From positions 1 to 56,336 of IMG/VR virus record IMGVR_UViG_3300017917_003998: a DNA stretch of 56,336 nt, one strand, 5' to 3'. The notes beneath the pieces were generated by a model that saw only the letters and a list, made by a program, of their open reading frames with translations, was not told the DNA's origin and did not search any database. The DNA comes from a virus. The translations under genes and the position numbers were made by a program. This document shows, in pieces, positions 1 to 9,599 of the stretch. Numbering within the stretch: position 1 is the first letter of the stretch; every line of letters starts with the position of its first letter.

Positions 1-306
1 AAAGATGAATCTATTAGTTCTTTGATAGGGGTATCTTTATCTGTCGGAAGTCCTGCAGAATGGAGTTTGCAAAATCCTCCATTATCTTATAATAAGGGAA
101 AATATGTTTTTGTGATAAGAAATGGTATAAAATATTATTTTGTTTCCAAGATCGATAATAACGTCGCTTCGCCTTTTGATGCTAATTATTGGATTGCTGA
201 CGTTTGTTCCAAAAGATTAAAAGGATGTAGAAAAAGATTTGATGGTACAATATCAAACAAAGGCCTTCCGTTTGGAGGATTTCCAGCTACAAATAGACAA
301 ACTTAA
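1..306 (+). CDS. Minor tail protein L (lambda gpL-like), C-terminal part
   Basis: The frame is already open at base 1, so this is the last 101 residues of a gene that begins outside the window. The TTG at 22 is internal and is not the start. The C-terminus has a C-x6-C pair (CSKRLKGC) followed by a phenylalanine/glycine-rich ending (GLPFGGFPATNR). This is how lambda gpL-type tail proteins end; in lambda gpL, cysteines in this region hold an iron-sulfur cluster. The next two genes are gpI and gpJ relatives, as in the lambda order L-K-I-J, but gpK is missing here and lies near 51.7 kb. Role by family: assembly of the tail tip at the distal end of the tail tube. Only the C-terminus can be judged. 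Confidence 0.75.
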   Translation, partial: KDESISSLIGVSLSVGSPAEWSLQNPPLSYNKGKYVFVIRNGIKYYFVSKIDNNVASPFDANYWIADVCSKRLKGCRKRFDGTISNKGLPFGGFPATNRQT

Positions 307-310
307 AATT

Positions 311-1009
311 ATGACAGAAATCAGAATACACGGAATTTTAGGAGAAAAAATTAAAAGAACTCAAATGCTTCTTAATGTTTCTAGCGTTAGCGAAGCAGTA
401 AGAGCGATAGAAGTAAATACAAAAAGTTTATACAAAAATCTTTATGAATTAGATAAAGAAAATGTTAAATATAGAATTTTGATAAATGGAAAAGATTTTA
501 AAATTTTTAAAAAACAAAATGAGATAAAAAACGAATTTGATAAAATCATAAATTCTAATTTATTTCACAAATACGAAAATAATGAACTATCACGTATTGA
601 TATAATACCTATTTTAGAAGGAAGTGGTGATGTTGGTGCAATATTCGCTGTGGTTATTGGAATTGGATTAGCATTTACAGGAGTTGGTTTGGCTGCCACT
701 GGAGTAATTGGAGGTTTAATGGCGGGAGGATTAATACTAGGTGGAGTTGGTCTTGCTGCTGCTGGATTTTTAAGTTTATTATCTTCTCCTCCTCCATATG
801 TGGCTCCAGAATTTAGTGCGCCAAGTGTAGCTCAATCAAAACAAGGAGGCGGAAGATCTTACTTATTTAATGGACCAGAAAATACGGCTGGAGAAGGTGG
901 CCCAATACCAATAGGTTATGGAAGACTTTTAGTTGGATCTAAAACTATTAGTGCTTCATTTAATACTACATACATAGCAAATAATGGTTCTACAACGCGA
1001 ACAACATAA
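311..1009 (+). CDS. Tail assembly protein I (lambda gpI-like)
   Basis: This 232-residue protein resembles lambda gpI, which acts with gpJ, gpK and gpL when the tail tip initiator is built. The N-terminal half is a small alpha/beta region (EIRIHGILGEKI). Residues about 110-157 form a glycine-rich hydrophobic stretch. The end carries the family hallmark FNGPENTAGEGGPIPIGYG followed by a serine/threonine-rich tail. An upstream in-frame start at 239 would overlap the L gene by 68 bases, so the ATG at 311, four bases after the L stop, is preferred. No Shine-Dalgarno sequence is present. The open frame continues to 1009 and slightly passes the first possible start of the next frame, but the next gene probably starts at 1053. 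Confidence 0.85.
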   Translation: MTEIRIHGILGEKIKRTQMLLNVSSVSEAVRAIEVNTKSLYKNLYELDKENVKYRILINGKDFKIFKKQNEIKNEFDKIINSNLFHKYENNELSRIDIIPILEGSGDVGAIFAVVIGIGLAFTGVGLAATGVIGGLMAGGLILGGVGLAAAGFLSLLSSPPPYVAPEFSAPSVAQSKQGGGRSYLFNGPENTAGEGGPIPIGYGRLLVGSKTISASFNTTYIANNGSTTRTT

Positions 1010-1052
1010 AATGGAAAAAAAATATCCTAAAATAATTCGAGGAGCATTACTC

Positions 1053-4000
1053 ATGGGAAGAAGAAGGTCTCCACCTCCTTGCCAACCAGGTACCCCGCCT
1101 AATCCTCATACTCCTGTAGAAGCTTTAGAAGGTATACAAAAAGATGGATCAAAAAAGATTTCTAGAACAGAAATAGAGACCACTGATTTAATTTGTGAAG
1201 GACCGATACAAGGATTAGTTTCTGGAAAATATAATTTTGTTGGTACTGCGGGCAATATTGGATGGAATTCATATTCTTTTTCTCAATTCCCTTCAAGAGA
1301 TAATAATCCATATTTAAGATCTGTTTACTGGAGAAATATTCCAGTTATTGATGATGCCGGAAATTATAATTATAGTCAAATTAATTTTAATTATAGTTAT
1401 GGAACTCAAACTGTGCCATTTAAATTAAATAGTAATATATCGAATCAATCTTCTGTAAATTCGGTTTCTCAATCATCTAGGACTTTATCTATTGGAGATG
1501 TTTTAAGATATGGATCAAGTTTTACCAAACAATATGATTTAAGAAGCTCGAATATTAAAAGTATTATTATATCAATAAAAATTGATTTACTATATGATCA
1601 ACAAAATGATCCTAATCGTGATAAACAATCATTTAATTTGGGTTGTGGTCAGAGTGTAGAAATGTCGCAAACTGTTGGAGACATAAGAGATCGTTCATTA
1701 AGTTATAATTTTAAAATATATAAGATGACAAAAAATGGACTAATTTTAATTGTAAATCAAAATCAATCTAGTAGTGGTAAGATAACATCTGGTTTTATAG
1801 ATAAATTTACTTTCGATTTATCAAATACGAATCCAGATGAAGAAGGATTTCTTGGTTATAGAGTAAGAATCGAAAGAACCAGCCCAGAAAGTACCGTAAT
1901 AAATCTTAAAGATAATGCTAGTATTCATTCTATAACAGAAATATTTAGAGAAGAATATGTATATCCAAAAGTTGCAACGTTTAAAAGTTTATTTACGGCT
2001 GAATATTTTGGGGAAACTCCTTCCAGAACATACGAAGTTGATTTACTAAAAGTAAAAATTCCAAGTAATTACGATCCAATTAAAAAAACTTATGATGGAG
2101 ATTGGGATGGTAGATTCTCTGATGAATATCATCCTTCTGGAAACGGATTATATTGGACTGATAATCCTGTTTGGTGTTATTATGATTTACTAACAAATTC
2201 AAGATATGGTTTAGGCAAATATATTCCTTCTGCAAACGTAGATAAGTGGAATTTATTTCAAATAGCTCAATATTGTGACACTTTGGTAAATGATGGTTTC
2301 GGAAATGTTGAACCAAGATTCACCTGCAATGCTATAATAAACGATTTTTCTGATGCATATTCTATGTTAAATGATTTCGCTAGTATATTTAGAGGAATGT
2401 CTTATTATGCAAATGGATCGATATATGCTATTTCTGACATGCCTAAAGAACCCTACATATTATTTACAAATTCTAATGTAGAAAATGGAGATTTTAATTA
2501 TACTAGCAGCAGTAGGAAAACAAGAAATACTGTTGCAACAATAAGATATAATGATATAGGAAACTTCTCAAAACCAACGATTGAATACGTAGAGGATTCA
2601 GATGGAATAAGAAAATATGGAATAAGGAAAATAGAAATTAATGCATTTGGTTGTACAAGTCGAGGACAAGCGTATAGATTAGGAAAATGGGCTTTAGCAA
2701 GTCAGCAGGCAGAAACAGAAACAATTGAATTTACTGCGGGTTTAGATTCTTTATATTTAAGGCCTGGAGATATAATTAAAGTACAAGATGAAAACAGATC
2801 TTTAAAAAGATTAGGCGGAAGAATTTTAGAAATATCAACTGGAAATAATATACATAGCTTTGTGTTAGATGAAGAATATAGCAACATTACTGGATATTTT
2901 GGTCAATATTATCCTAATGATGCATCTTATAAACTTGAAATTCTTACCCCGACATATAGAGTCACAGGAAATAAATATTCAGATTTTCTCACTGGATATA
3001 ACAGACCAGAAATTCAATCTGGATTTTTCAATCTAAATTTAAATCGTTTATCTGGAGTATCTGGATATAATCCTAATCCAGATAAAATTTTAGCAAAAAT
3101 TAATTGTAACAAATTATTTGATAACATAAATTACGAAATATTAACTGGAGCAACATGGACCGCGCAATCTACTGGGAGTGCTGCTAGTTTTTATGTAAAT
3201 ACAGAAACAGAATTATATAGAGTAATTGGAATAACCGAAATAGAAAAAAATAAATATTCTATAAATGGATTAGAATATAATCCTAGTAAATATTTATTTA
3301 TCGAATCTGGAATATCATCATCTAATCCTCCGCCAATAGTTACTCCAACCGCAAAATTACCTAGTTTTTCTACGGGAGTACAAATATATACGGGGTCTGA
3401 TCAACTTTATGTAAATTATAGAATAAGTGGAGCAAGTGATACAGCAGCTAGTGAAACATCTGCTTGGTTCGTATATCTTAAAACAGGCGTAGATTTTGTT
3501 GCTGGAGATTTAGAAAATAAACCTATCAGCGATAGCGCTTTTGGACTTGCACCAAAAAATGAATTTTTAATAGATAATCTATCACATAATGATATTACAA
3601 ATGATGTAGTAAGCGGAGATTATTTACCCAGCGGCAACACTAACCTTTATTTTAGAATATATGGAGTTAATACTAGAGGATATTACAATATTTCTTATAC
3701 GGCTGGAAATCCAAATCCATTTAATTATCAATCAGTTCTTTTAAGTGATTATACAAATCTAATAGAATTAAATGCATTTAAATATTATACAATAAATGAT
3801 TCGATTCAATCTGTAGGTTTAAATCTTCCTAGTGGAAATTTATTTAAATCTTCACTTATCAATTTTCAATGGGAATTGAATAATCTAGCTCCCCAACTTA
3901 AAGAATGGAATAATGATAATATAACATATAGATTATTGTTTGGTACAGGAAATTTTAGTCCTTCTTTAGCTTTAGCAAATTCAATAAAAACAGAATATTT

Positions 4001-5099
4001 AAAACTCGGTAACAATGTTGGTTTATATAATGCTTATACAGGAATATCTTCATCAACATTAACTGGAATTTTATCTACAAATACAATGAGTGGATTTTGG
4101 TTAGCTATTGACGCTTCTGGAACTAATAGCTCGAAATATTCTTCTCAAGAAACTCAAGCTTCTCAAAATTATACAAGACCTTTGGGATATTTATTTGGTG
4201 AATTTAATAATAATGTACCTATAGTAAACCGTTTTACAAATTTAAATAATACATCATTATCGTTAGGTGCTGATGGGAATTTGACTATGCTTTCTGAATC
4301 TCCTCCTGACGCAGGAAGCGCATTTGTGTTTCTTACTGATAATGTTTCTAAAACGGGCTATTTGTCAGAAAGTAATATAAATAAAATTTTATCTCAGCAA
4401 TTCACCGCCCCTTATACTGGATTTGTATCTAATTTACTTAATAGTGGAATTCAATTAAGAGAACTATTTTATTTAGGTGCAAATAGATATGCGACTAATC
4501 TTGGATTTAATCCGACTATTGAAACAGTAATAAAAACTGGCTATTTGGTTATAAGATTCGCTAGTGATTTACAAACACAATTGACAAATCAATTCACAAA
4601 AGATTTTGATGATGGATCAAATGATTCTATTTACAATCCTCAAAATTATCCCTCAAGCGCTCCGAATGAAGTTTTTTATGGATCATATCCAGTTGGAATT
4701 TCAAAAAATTATAGATGGCCTAGTAATATAAATTCAAGTAGACAAATAGCTAATAATTTAATGTTTTTAAAACAAACAGACGATTTTGGAAGACCTTATG
4801 CTATAGGTAACTCGGCAGGAACTCCAAGCATAGATGATTTATCTGGGGTAATAAATAATTTAATATCTTTAAGTGGAGATGCATTTTTAAAAAATAAAAA
4901 TAATATTGGAAATTTAAATGTTAGCGGAAACATAAACTTATCCGGAAGATTATTTATGACTGGTGCTGTCGGAACTTTATTTTTTGGTCGTAGTCAAGTT
5001 AGTAATTCGACAACAGCAACTTACGCACCTTCTGGATATTTAGGAATTACAATAAATGGAAGTGGTGTAAGAATACCTTATTTTTCGCCTGGAGCTTAA
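1053..5099 (+). CDS. Tip attachment / central tail protein J (lambda gpJ-like)
   Basis: This 1,348-residue tail tip protein is expected to contact the host receptor through its C-terminal part. The first 700 residues follow lambda gpJ closely. They contain an N-terminal DLICEGPIQGLVSG segment, then WCYYDLLTNSRYGLGKYIP near residue 372, AQYCDTLVNDGFG, and INAFGCTSRGQAYRLGKWAL near residue 529 (the Phage-tail_3 region). After that the sequence becomes serine/asparagine/glycine-rich with beta repeats, typical of host-range parts. Start choice: the open frame begins at 984, but the ATG at 1053 has GAGGAG eight bases upstream, one of the few clear ribosome sites in the window. The stop codon abuts the end of the convergent gene on the other strand with no spacer. 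Confidence 0.9.
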   Translation: MGRRRSPPPCQPGTPPNPHTPVEALEGIQKDGSKKISRTEIETTDLICEGPIQGLVSGKYNFVGTAGNIGWNSYSFSQFPSRDNNPYLRSVYWRNIPVIDDAGNYNYSQINFNYSYGTQTVPFKLNSNISNQSSVNSVSQSSRTLSIGDVLRYGSSFTKQYDLRSSNIKSIIISIKIDLLYDQQNDPNRDKQSFNLGCGQSVEMSQTVGDIRDRSLSYNFKIYKMTKNGLILIVNQNQSSSGKITSGFIDKFTFDLSNTNPDEEGFLGYRVRIERTSPESTVINLKDNASIHSITEIFREEYVYPKVATFKSLFTAEYFGETPSRTYEVDLLKVKIPSNYDPIKKTYDGDWDGRFSDEYHPSGNGLYWTDNPVWCYYDLLTNSRYGLGKYIPSANVDKWNLFQIAQYCDTLVNDGFGNVEPRFTCNAIINDFSDAYSMLNDFASIFRGMSYYANGSIYAISDMPKEPYILFTNSNVENGDFNYTSSSRKTRNTVATIRYNDIGNFSKPTIEYVEDSDGIRKYGIRKIEINAFGCTSRGQAYRLGKWALASQQAETETIEFTAGLDSLYLRPGDIIKVQDENRSLKRLGGRILEISTGNNIHSFVLDEEYSNITGYFGQYYPNDASYKLEILTPTYRVTGNKYSDFLTGYNRPEIQSGFFNLNLNRLSGVSGYNPNPDKILAKINCNKLFDNINYEILTGATWTAQSTGSAASFYVNTETELYRVIGITEIEKNKYSINGLEYNPSKYLFIESGISSSNPPPIVTPTAKLPSFSTGVQIYTGSDQLYVNYRISGASDTAASETSAWFVYLKTGVDFVAGDLENKPISDSAFGLAPKNEFLIDNLSHNDITNDVVSGDYLPSGNTNLYFRIYGVNTRGYYNISYTAGNPNPFNYQSVLLSDYTNLIELNAFKYYTINDSIQSVGLNLPSGNLFKSSLINFQWELNNLAPQLKEWNNDNITYRLLFGTGNFSPSLALANSIKTEYLKLGNNVGLYNAYTGISSSTLTGILSTNTMSGFWLAIDASGTNSSKYSSQETQASQNYTRPLGYLFGEFNNNVPIVNRFTNLNNTSLSLGADGNLTMLSESPPDAGSAFVFLTDNVSKTGYLSESNINKILSQQFTAPYTGFVSNLLNSGIQLRELFYLGANRYATNLGFNPTIETVIKTGYLVIRFASDLQTQLTNQFTKDFDDGSNDSIYNPQNYPSSAPNEVFYGSYPVGISKNYRWPSNINSSRQIANNLMFLKQTDDFGRPYAIGNSAGTPSIDDLSGVINNLISLSGDAFLKNKNNIGNLNVSGNINLSGRLFMTGAVGTLFFGRSQVSNSTTATYAPSGYLGITINGSGVRIPYFSPGA

Positions 5100-5930
5100 T
5101 TATTTTTTAATTTTTTTAATTCTATCAATTAGTTCAAATATTTTTGATTTGGATATATCTTGTAAAGAATTTAAATTTTCTGATCCTTCAAATTTTTCTT
5201 TAATTAATCTTTCCTTTAGAGAATCAAAAGAAATATTTTTATCTTTCATCACTTTTTCTAATAAAATTTGTGGAGAAGTAGGATTTTCTTGATTCGAGAT
5301 CGAATCATCTATAAGTTTTGCGTCTCCGAGTTCTTCTTGAGATACAATATTAATTTTAAGAAAATTTCTTACACATCTGACGAAAGCTCTATTTTCTGCG
5401 ATTGCCGCCAAGAAAAATCTAGCAAATGATTTTGTATTACTAGTTGTTGCGTCTGCAAGAGCTTCAAATACTATTTCTTTCTCTTCCGTTTCGTAATTAG
5501 GAATCCATGTAATTCTGCAGCTTGTCGCAAAATAAGTTTCTGAGGCCGCTACAACTTTATATTCAACCTTAGAATATCCTCTTATTTGAGCTAGCTCTTT
5601 GATACCACCAAGTAAAATTAATAAATCTTTATCTTCTAATTTTGAAACATCCGTTTCTTGAGTGCGTTGACGATTAGGAACTAAATATTCAAGTTTTACC
5701 ATCTTCCTCCAATTAATTGTACCATCTTCATTATAAATATAATTTATAGTTTTGTTATCAATTAAACCGTATTTATTTCTTTTAATTAAGACAGGAGGAG
5801 ATTGAAAAATATCTTCTGATGGTGATAAATTATTGATAGTAAGATTCTCTACTGTAGCGACATTAGAATTAAATAATTCAGAGCTACCAATAGATATTGT
5901 TTCTTCTTCTTTTTTAATTTTTGGGCTCAT
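5100..5930 (-). CDS. Putative DNA-binding or single-strand annealing protein
   Basis: This 276-residue protein is not firmly recognised. Residues about 85-200 form one compact domain with conserved-looking segments GGIKELAQIRGYSKVEYKVV, ALADATTSNTKSFARFFLAA and AENRAFVRCVRNFLKI, then VSQEEL. The pattern 'ADA...N...AENRA..R..RN.L.I...EEL' resembles phage and bacterial proteins annotated as Rad52-like or ssDNA-annealing/binding proteins, which fits its place at the end of the replication-strand genes. This is inference from pattern only. The flanks are acidic and lysine-rich and probably disordered. It has its own promoter: the -10 box ends eight bases before the ATG, implying a leaderless mRNA. 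It ends exactly where gene J ends on the opposite strand. Confidence 0.45.
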   Translation of the reverse strand: MSPKIKKEEETISIGSSELFNSNVATVENLTINNLSPSEDIFQSPPVLIKRNKYGLIDNKTINYIYNEDGTINWRKMVKLEYLVPNRQRTQETDVSKLEDKDLLILLGGIKELAQIRGYSKVEYKVVAASETYFATSCRITWIPNYETEEKEIVFEALADATTSNTKSFARFFLAAIAENRAFVRCVRNFLKINIVSQEELGDAKLIDDSISNQENPTSPQILLEKVMKDKNISFDSLKERLIKEKFEGSENLNSLQDISKSKIFELIDRIKKIKK

Positions 5931-5938
5931 TACTTATC

Positions 5939-5967
5939 ATATTAACATATATAAAATAATTAGTCAA
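5939..5967 (-). promoter_or_regulatory. Sigma-70-type promoter, leaderless geometry, for the gene starting at 5930
   Basis: Read on the minus strand: TTGACT, 17-base spacer, TAATAT, then eight bases to the ATG. Initiation about seven bases after the -10 box would fall within one or two bases of the start codon. The -35 box overlaps the last codons of the preceding glycosyltransferase gene. Confidence 0.7.
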
Positions 5968-7114
5968 CTAAAAAAGCATAATCCGCTGCATTATTCCAAA
6001 ATTTTTCAGTATCTATAATTTCCTGCAAGTTTTGATTAAAATCTTTAATAGGAAGGTTTTTGTCTAGCGCGGCTTCACTCATATATAATTTATTATTACT
6101 TAAAATAAATTTATTGCTTTTATAATATTTGTATTTTTGTTTAAACTCGTCTTTTGTTTTATGATATAATTTTAATATTAAACCAAAATCCATATAATTT
6201 ATTTTTATCTTATTTATGTCTTCTTGCTTCAGATAAGACGCTAAAATATAATTAATATTATAATTTTTGAGAATTTTTATAAAATTTGGATTATTATCTT
6301 CTTCTATTTTGTAGAAAACCTGCACTATATTTTGTTTATATTTTTTTATGAGTTCTTCTGATATTTCTTTATTTGTAACAATTAATACTTTACTAATTTT
6401 TAGTTGAGCTTCTAAAATTTCTTCATTAAATTCAATATCCATTCTAAGTATTATATGTGGAGCTCCGAAAACCCCAGGATTAACCACGATGTTAGGAATG
6501 GTTTCTATTGTTTTATTAATATAATTATTTCCAATATAAGTATATTCATATAAACTATTTGAATTTATATCAAGTTTATTAAATATTAAATTTGTAATTT
6601 TATCAGGTTTTAAATTATTTACAGCCTTAGGTGCTTCATTATTAATAAATGAAGGTTTTTTCGTTTCAAAAACTTCTATTATTTCTATGTCTTTTTTATC
6701 ACTCCAATAGGGATAATATTGAGAAGAATAAAAATTTGAATATAATCCTATAATTTTTTTATTAAAATAAGATGCGACTTGTATTGAAAAAATATTCGAT
6801 CCAATATACAAAAGTGAATTTTTAATTAAAAAAGATTTTTGAGCTCTACTTTTATTAATTATTGTATAACAATTTGTTAGCTTTAAATCATTTTCATCAC
6901 AAAATTGCAATATCTTAATATTTTTTTCATTTAAAATTGGAAGTAAGCCATCAACTACTTCTTGCCAATAATCATAATTACTTGCTGGATTTTTTGGATC
7001 GTTAGTTTCAAGAAATATATATTTATCGAAATTTAGTGGGTAATATTTATCATAAATAAATGGTTTATTTATTTTTAATCCACAAGAAGTAGCTAAAGAT
7101 TCTAACAAATGCAT
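5960..7114 (-). CDS. Glycosyltransferase family 9-like protein, C-terminal domain
   Basis: This 384-residue protein has in its first half the acceptor/donor half of a GT-B heptosyltransferase-type (GT9) enzyme. The segment SFLIKNSLLYIGSNIFSIQVASYFNKKIIGLYSNF matches the family pattern in which a nucleotide-sugar-binding domain reads '..LIG.DSG..H.A.A...P.I.LFG', with key positions IGSN and KKIIGLY. The matching N-terminal GT9 half lies at the C-terminus of the upstream neighbour, which stops only seven bases earlier and in another frame. The two gene products therefore probably assemble into one GT-B active site. The second half of the protein, after residue 200, is unrecognised and lysine/asparagine-rich. 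Substrate unknown. Confidence 0.55.
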   Translation of the reverse strand: MHLLESLATSCGLKINKPFIYDKYYPLNFDKYIFLETNDPKNPASNYDYWQEVVDGLLPILNEKNIKILQFCDENDLKLTNCYTIINKSRAQKSFLIKNSLLYIGSNIFSIQVASYFNKKIIGLYSNFYSSQYYPYWSDKKDIEIIEVFETKKPSFINNEAPKAVNNLKPDKITNLIFNKLDINSNSLYEYTYIGNNYINKTIETIPNIVVNPGVFGAPHIILRMDIEFNEEILEAQLKISKVLIVTNKEISEELIKKYKQNIVQVFYKIEEDNNPNFIKILKNYNINYILASYLKQEDINKIKINYMDFGLILKLYHKTKDEFKQKYKYYKSNKFILSNNKLYMSEAALDKNLPIKDFNQNLQEIIDTEKFWNNAADYAFLVD

Positions 7115-7121
7115 ATAAATA

Positions 7122-9044
7122 TTAATAACTTTTTAAATCAAATTCTATCTTATCTTTACCATTATGTATATAGTTGATAATTTTTTGAGAATTTATGTAT
7201 GGTATAAATGTAATTTCAAAAAACCCTTCATGCTGTCCGCTTCCTTCTGACCATGTCCAATTTTCCATTTGAGGTAAAAATGGTATGATTTTATGTATAT
7301 ATGGATTTCCATCTAATATTTCAATAAATTCTTCTTTCGTAGCAACATATAAATTATGATTTGGATAGATTCTTTTTATAGATTCGAAAATACTTGTACT
7401 TAGAAATACGTCAGCTTCTTCATGAGGAATCACATATAAAATTCTTTTCCCTTTATCATTTTTATCTAATAAATCTTCAAAATTTATTTTTTGATTTTTT
7501 TGATTTTCTTGCCATGCTACTTGTCTAAAATAGTTTTCTATATCTTGTCTTTTCGCTCCTTTTGCTATTTCTTGCATCCAATACTGATGACCCTCATCTT
7601 TTTCGTCAACATCTGGTCTTTTTAAAATATTTGCATACATATATTTTAACCAATCAGAGTTATTTTGGATCTCTGGTATTTTACATAAAGGATCTTGTTT
7701 TTCTGTCTCTATAGTAAAAGTATTGTAATCTATCAAATCTGATTGATCAATAAATTCTTCAAATTTTTTGCCTATAACTTCTGAAGAATAATTATTTATT
7801 GTCCATTCTCTAGCTTTTTCACCCATTTCTTTCCTTTTGGAAATTGGCATTTTCCATACTTTATGAAGCTGTTTTGCTATTGAATTTGGAGCGGTCGAAG
7901 CTTTTCTAAATTCTGTTCCATGCTCTCTATATTCTGACCAGTCCAAGGGCAAGGAACAAGCTTCTTCCAGGCACATTTCTTCTCCGCAGCTATAATTTGT
8001 AACTAAAGTTATTAATTCTGTAAGCTTCGCCTCTTGAATAGGTATTTCTTGTCCACCGCTGGTAAACGGATGACAATAAACATCCATAAGATTATATACT
8101 TCATTTAATTGACCTTCGGTAACTCCAATTCCTACATTTGTTGTGATTTGAGATTTTTGCGTCCCACAATTGTTACAATTTAAATCTTGACCATTAAAAT
8201 GTTTAACTTCATAATGACCGCAATTTTTACATATATAAGTAGTAATAATTTCATTTCTTGGTACTCTATATTCATCTGCTAATTTATAAATATTCCAACC
8301 TTCACTCCAATGAGTATGTAAAAGTAATAAAGTATTTTTTACTTCTGGATTTCTAGCTTTCCAAAGAGCATATCCTTCTAGTAAGTTCGGAACGCTTTTT
8401 CTTAACTGATTCCTGAAAACAAATCCTACGATAAATGCATTTAATGGAATACTAAATTTTTTTCTTAAATCTAGTCTTTTATCATCTGAAAGTCTATAGA
8501 AGTTATGAATATCAAGAGGCCCATGCATAGTTTGTACATGCTTATAATTCATTTCATGAAGAGCTTTCGTAGCGAAATCGCTCCATATCCAATAATTTTT
8601 TAATTTAGGTGCAACTGCGACTGCTGACGGTAGAATAGGAAGAGAATCTAACGTGGTCCAAATTGCAGATTTAATTTTATTAAACCAAGGCTTGCTAATA
8701 CTATAATCAAGACCCCAAATATCTTGAGCTGCAACATATACATCTGGTTTTTCTTCACTAATTACCTTGTCAATTAAATATGCTCCATAACTAGCTAGTC
8801 TAGCTTGGTTTGGGTCTCTATTTAAGTTTTCTATTTCAGCCGGATTATTTGGTAGTGATCCTAATGACTTCCAAGGAGTTCTCAATAAGTCTGGATTGCC
8901 ATCTTGCATACCGCAACAATAATGTACAATATCATATTTATTTGTTTTATATAAATAAGTTAAAAGAGATTTAGATACTCTGCCAAAGCCAGTCTTGGCT
9001 AAGGTAAAATCAGAATGATATAAAAATTTCTTTTTCCTTGACAT
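7122..9044 (-). CDS. Fused glycosyltransferase: GT4-like domain, zinc ribbon, DUF4214-like linker, GT9 N-half
   Basis: This 640-residue multidomain protein starts with a GT-B glycosyltransferase of the GT4 type: N-domain segment FLYHSDFTLAKTGFGRVSKSLL, and C-domain segments with YCHPFTSGGQEIPIQEAKLT in the donor-site position. A four-cysteine zinc ribbon (CKNCG ... CNNCG) is inserted at about residues 270-295. At about 468-515 a helical stretch (YWMQEIAKGAKRQDIENYFR) resembles DUF4214. From about residue 531, ILYVIPHEEADVFLSTSIF starts a GT9-type N-terminal half whose partner is the next gene. The ATG at 9042-9044 overlaps the upstream stop as TAATG, indicating translational coupling; the TTG six bases earlier is less likely. 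Probably modifies a surface or virion glycan. Confidence 0.65.
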   Translation of the reverse strand: MSRKKKFLYHSDFTLAKTGFGRVSKSLLTYLYKTNKYDIVHYCCGMQDGNPDLLRTPWKSLGSLPNNPAEIENLNRDPNQARLASYGAYLIDKVISEEKPDVYVAAQDIWGLDYSISKPWFNKIKSAIWTTLDSLPILPSAVAVAPKLKNYWIWSDFATKALHEMNYKHVQTMHGPLDIHNFYRLSDDKRLDLRKKFSIPLNAFIVGFVFRNQLRKSVPNLLEGYALWKARNPEVKNTLLLLHTHWSEGWNIYKLADEYRVPRNEIITTYICKNCGHYEVKHFNGQDLNCNNCGTQKSQITTNVGIGVTEGQLNEVYNLMDVYCHPFTSGGQEIPIQEAKLTELITLVTNYSCGEEMCLEEACSLPLDWSEYREHGTEFRKASTAPNSIAKQLHKVWKMPISKRKEMGEKAREWTINNYSSEVIGKKFEEFIDQSDLIDYNTFTIETEKQDPLCKIPEIQNNSDWLKYMYANILKRPDVDEKDEGHQYWMQEIAKGAKRQDIENYFRQVAWQENQKNQKINFEDLLDKNDKGKRILYVIPHEEADVFLSTSIFESIKRIYPNHNLYVATKEEFIEILDGNPYIHKIIPFLPQMENWTWSEGSGQHEGFFEITFIPYINSQKIINYIHNGKDKIEFDLKSY

Positions 9045-9592
9045 TACCAAAGTTCGCCATCTGGCTCTTCGTTTTTGGAATTATAAATTTCTTCGCCATC
9101 TTTTTTGAGATTTTTCAACTTTTTAATCATTTCCACTCTTTGAGATTCAAAAGTAGTATTTAAAGCATAAGATAAAAATTCTTTAAGAAGTCTTGCTTCA
9201 TTAAAATAAAATCCAATTAGATAAGATTGTTTATTTTCACTATTTTGCTTATCAGTTTTGGATACCATATAAGAATATCCAACTTGTTTTTCGTCCCTAA
9301 TAAAAGGAGAGAACTTAATCTGCGTTGACTGCTTCTCAGAGCTATGGTATGCAGAAAATTCGCCATTTCTTTCTAGAGCGTCAAGAAGACCAGCCGCTTC
9401 TGTTAAAGAAAATTTTATTTTTACACTCTTTGATGGATTATTTTGATTCTCAGAAAAAGAGCCGATCTTTTTTACTTCGTTCCATGAAGCTTGTTTTATT
9501 AACGAGCTCCAAATTGAAGCGTCTTTAGCGTTTACCGTAAAGCTGCAAGCAGTTCCTGTATTTTTGCTGTTTGGTTTGTAGAATGATATCAT
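9044..9592 (-). CDS. Hypothetical protein, possible ssDNA-binding (whirly/PC4-like) protein
   Basis: This 182-residue protein begins MISFYKPNSKNTGTACSF and contains KIKFSLTEAAGLLDALERN, SAYHSSEKQSTQIKF and IGFYFNEARLLKEFLSYAL. Small phage proteins with this layout (a repeated beta segment ending in a helix) recall whirly/PC4-type single-stranded DNA binders, but I cannot confirm this by eye. Supporting context: it lies immediately downstream of the polymerase gene and has its own near-consensus promoter, as expected for a stoichiometric ssDNA-binding protein. The C-terminus is acidic (NEEPDGELW), as in many SSBs. The start codon lies seven bases after the -10 box, so the transcript should have essentially no leader. 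Confidence 0.4.
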   Translation of the reverse strand: MISFYKPNSKNTGTACSFTVNAKDASIWSSLIKQASWNEVKKIGSFSENQNNPSKSVKIKFSLTEAAGLLDALERNGEFSAYHSSEKQSTQIKFSPFIRDEKQVGYSYMVSKTDKQNSENKQSYLIGFYFNEARLLKEFLSYALNTTFESQRVEMIKKLKNLKKDGEEIYNSKNEEPDGELW

Positions 9593-9599
9593 ATTGATG

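Noticed and set aside
239-310. Earlier start of the gpI-like gene
   Set aside because: It would overlap the L gene by 68 bases and adds an atypical extension; ATG 311 fits the family length.
2080-2887. Small minus-strand open frames inside gene J
   Set aside because: They are antisense to a conserved tail protein and have no promoter or recognisable motif.
7115-7121. Sequencing frameshift between the two GT9 halves
   Set aside because: Considered, but the downstream gene has a normal ATG and the upstream ends with a clean TAA; nothing in the homopolymer context is unusual. Left as a real split, to be rechecked.
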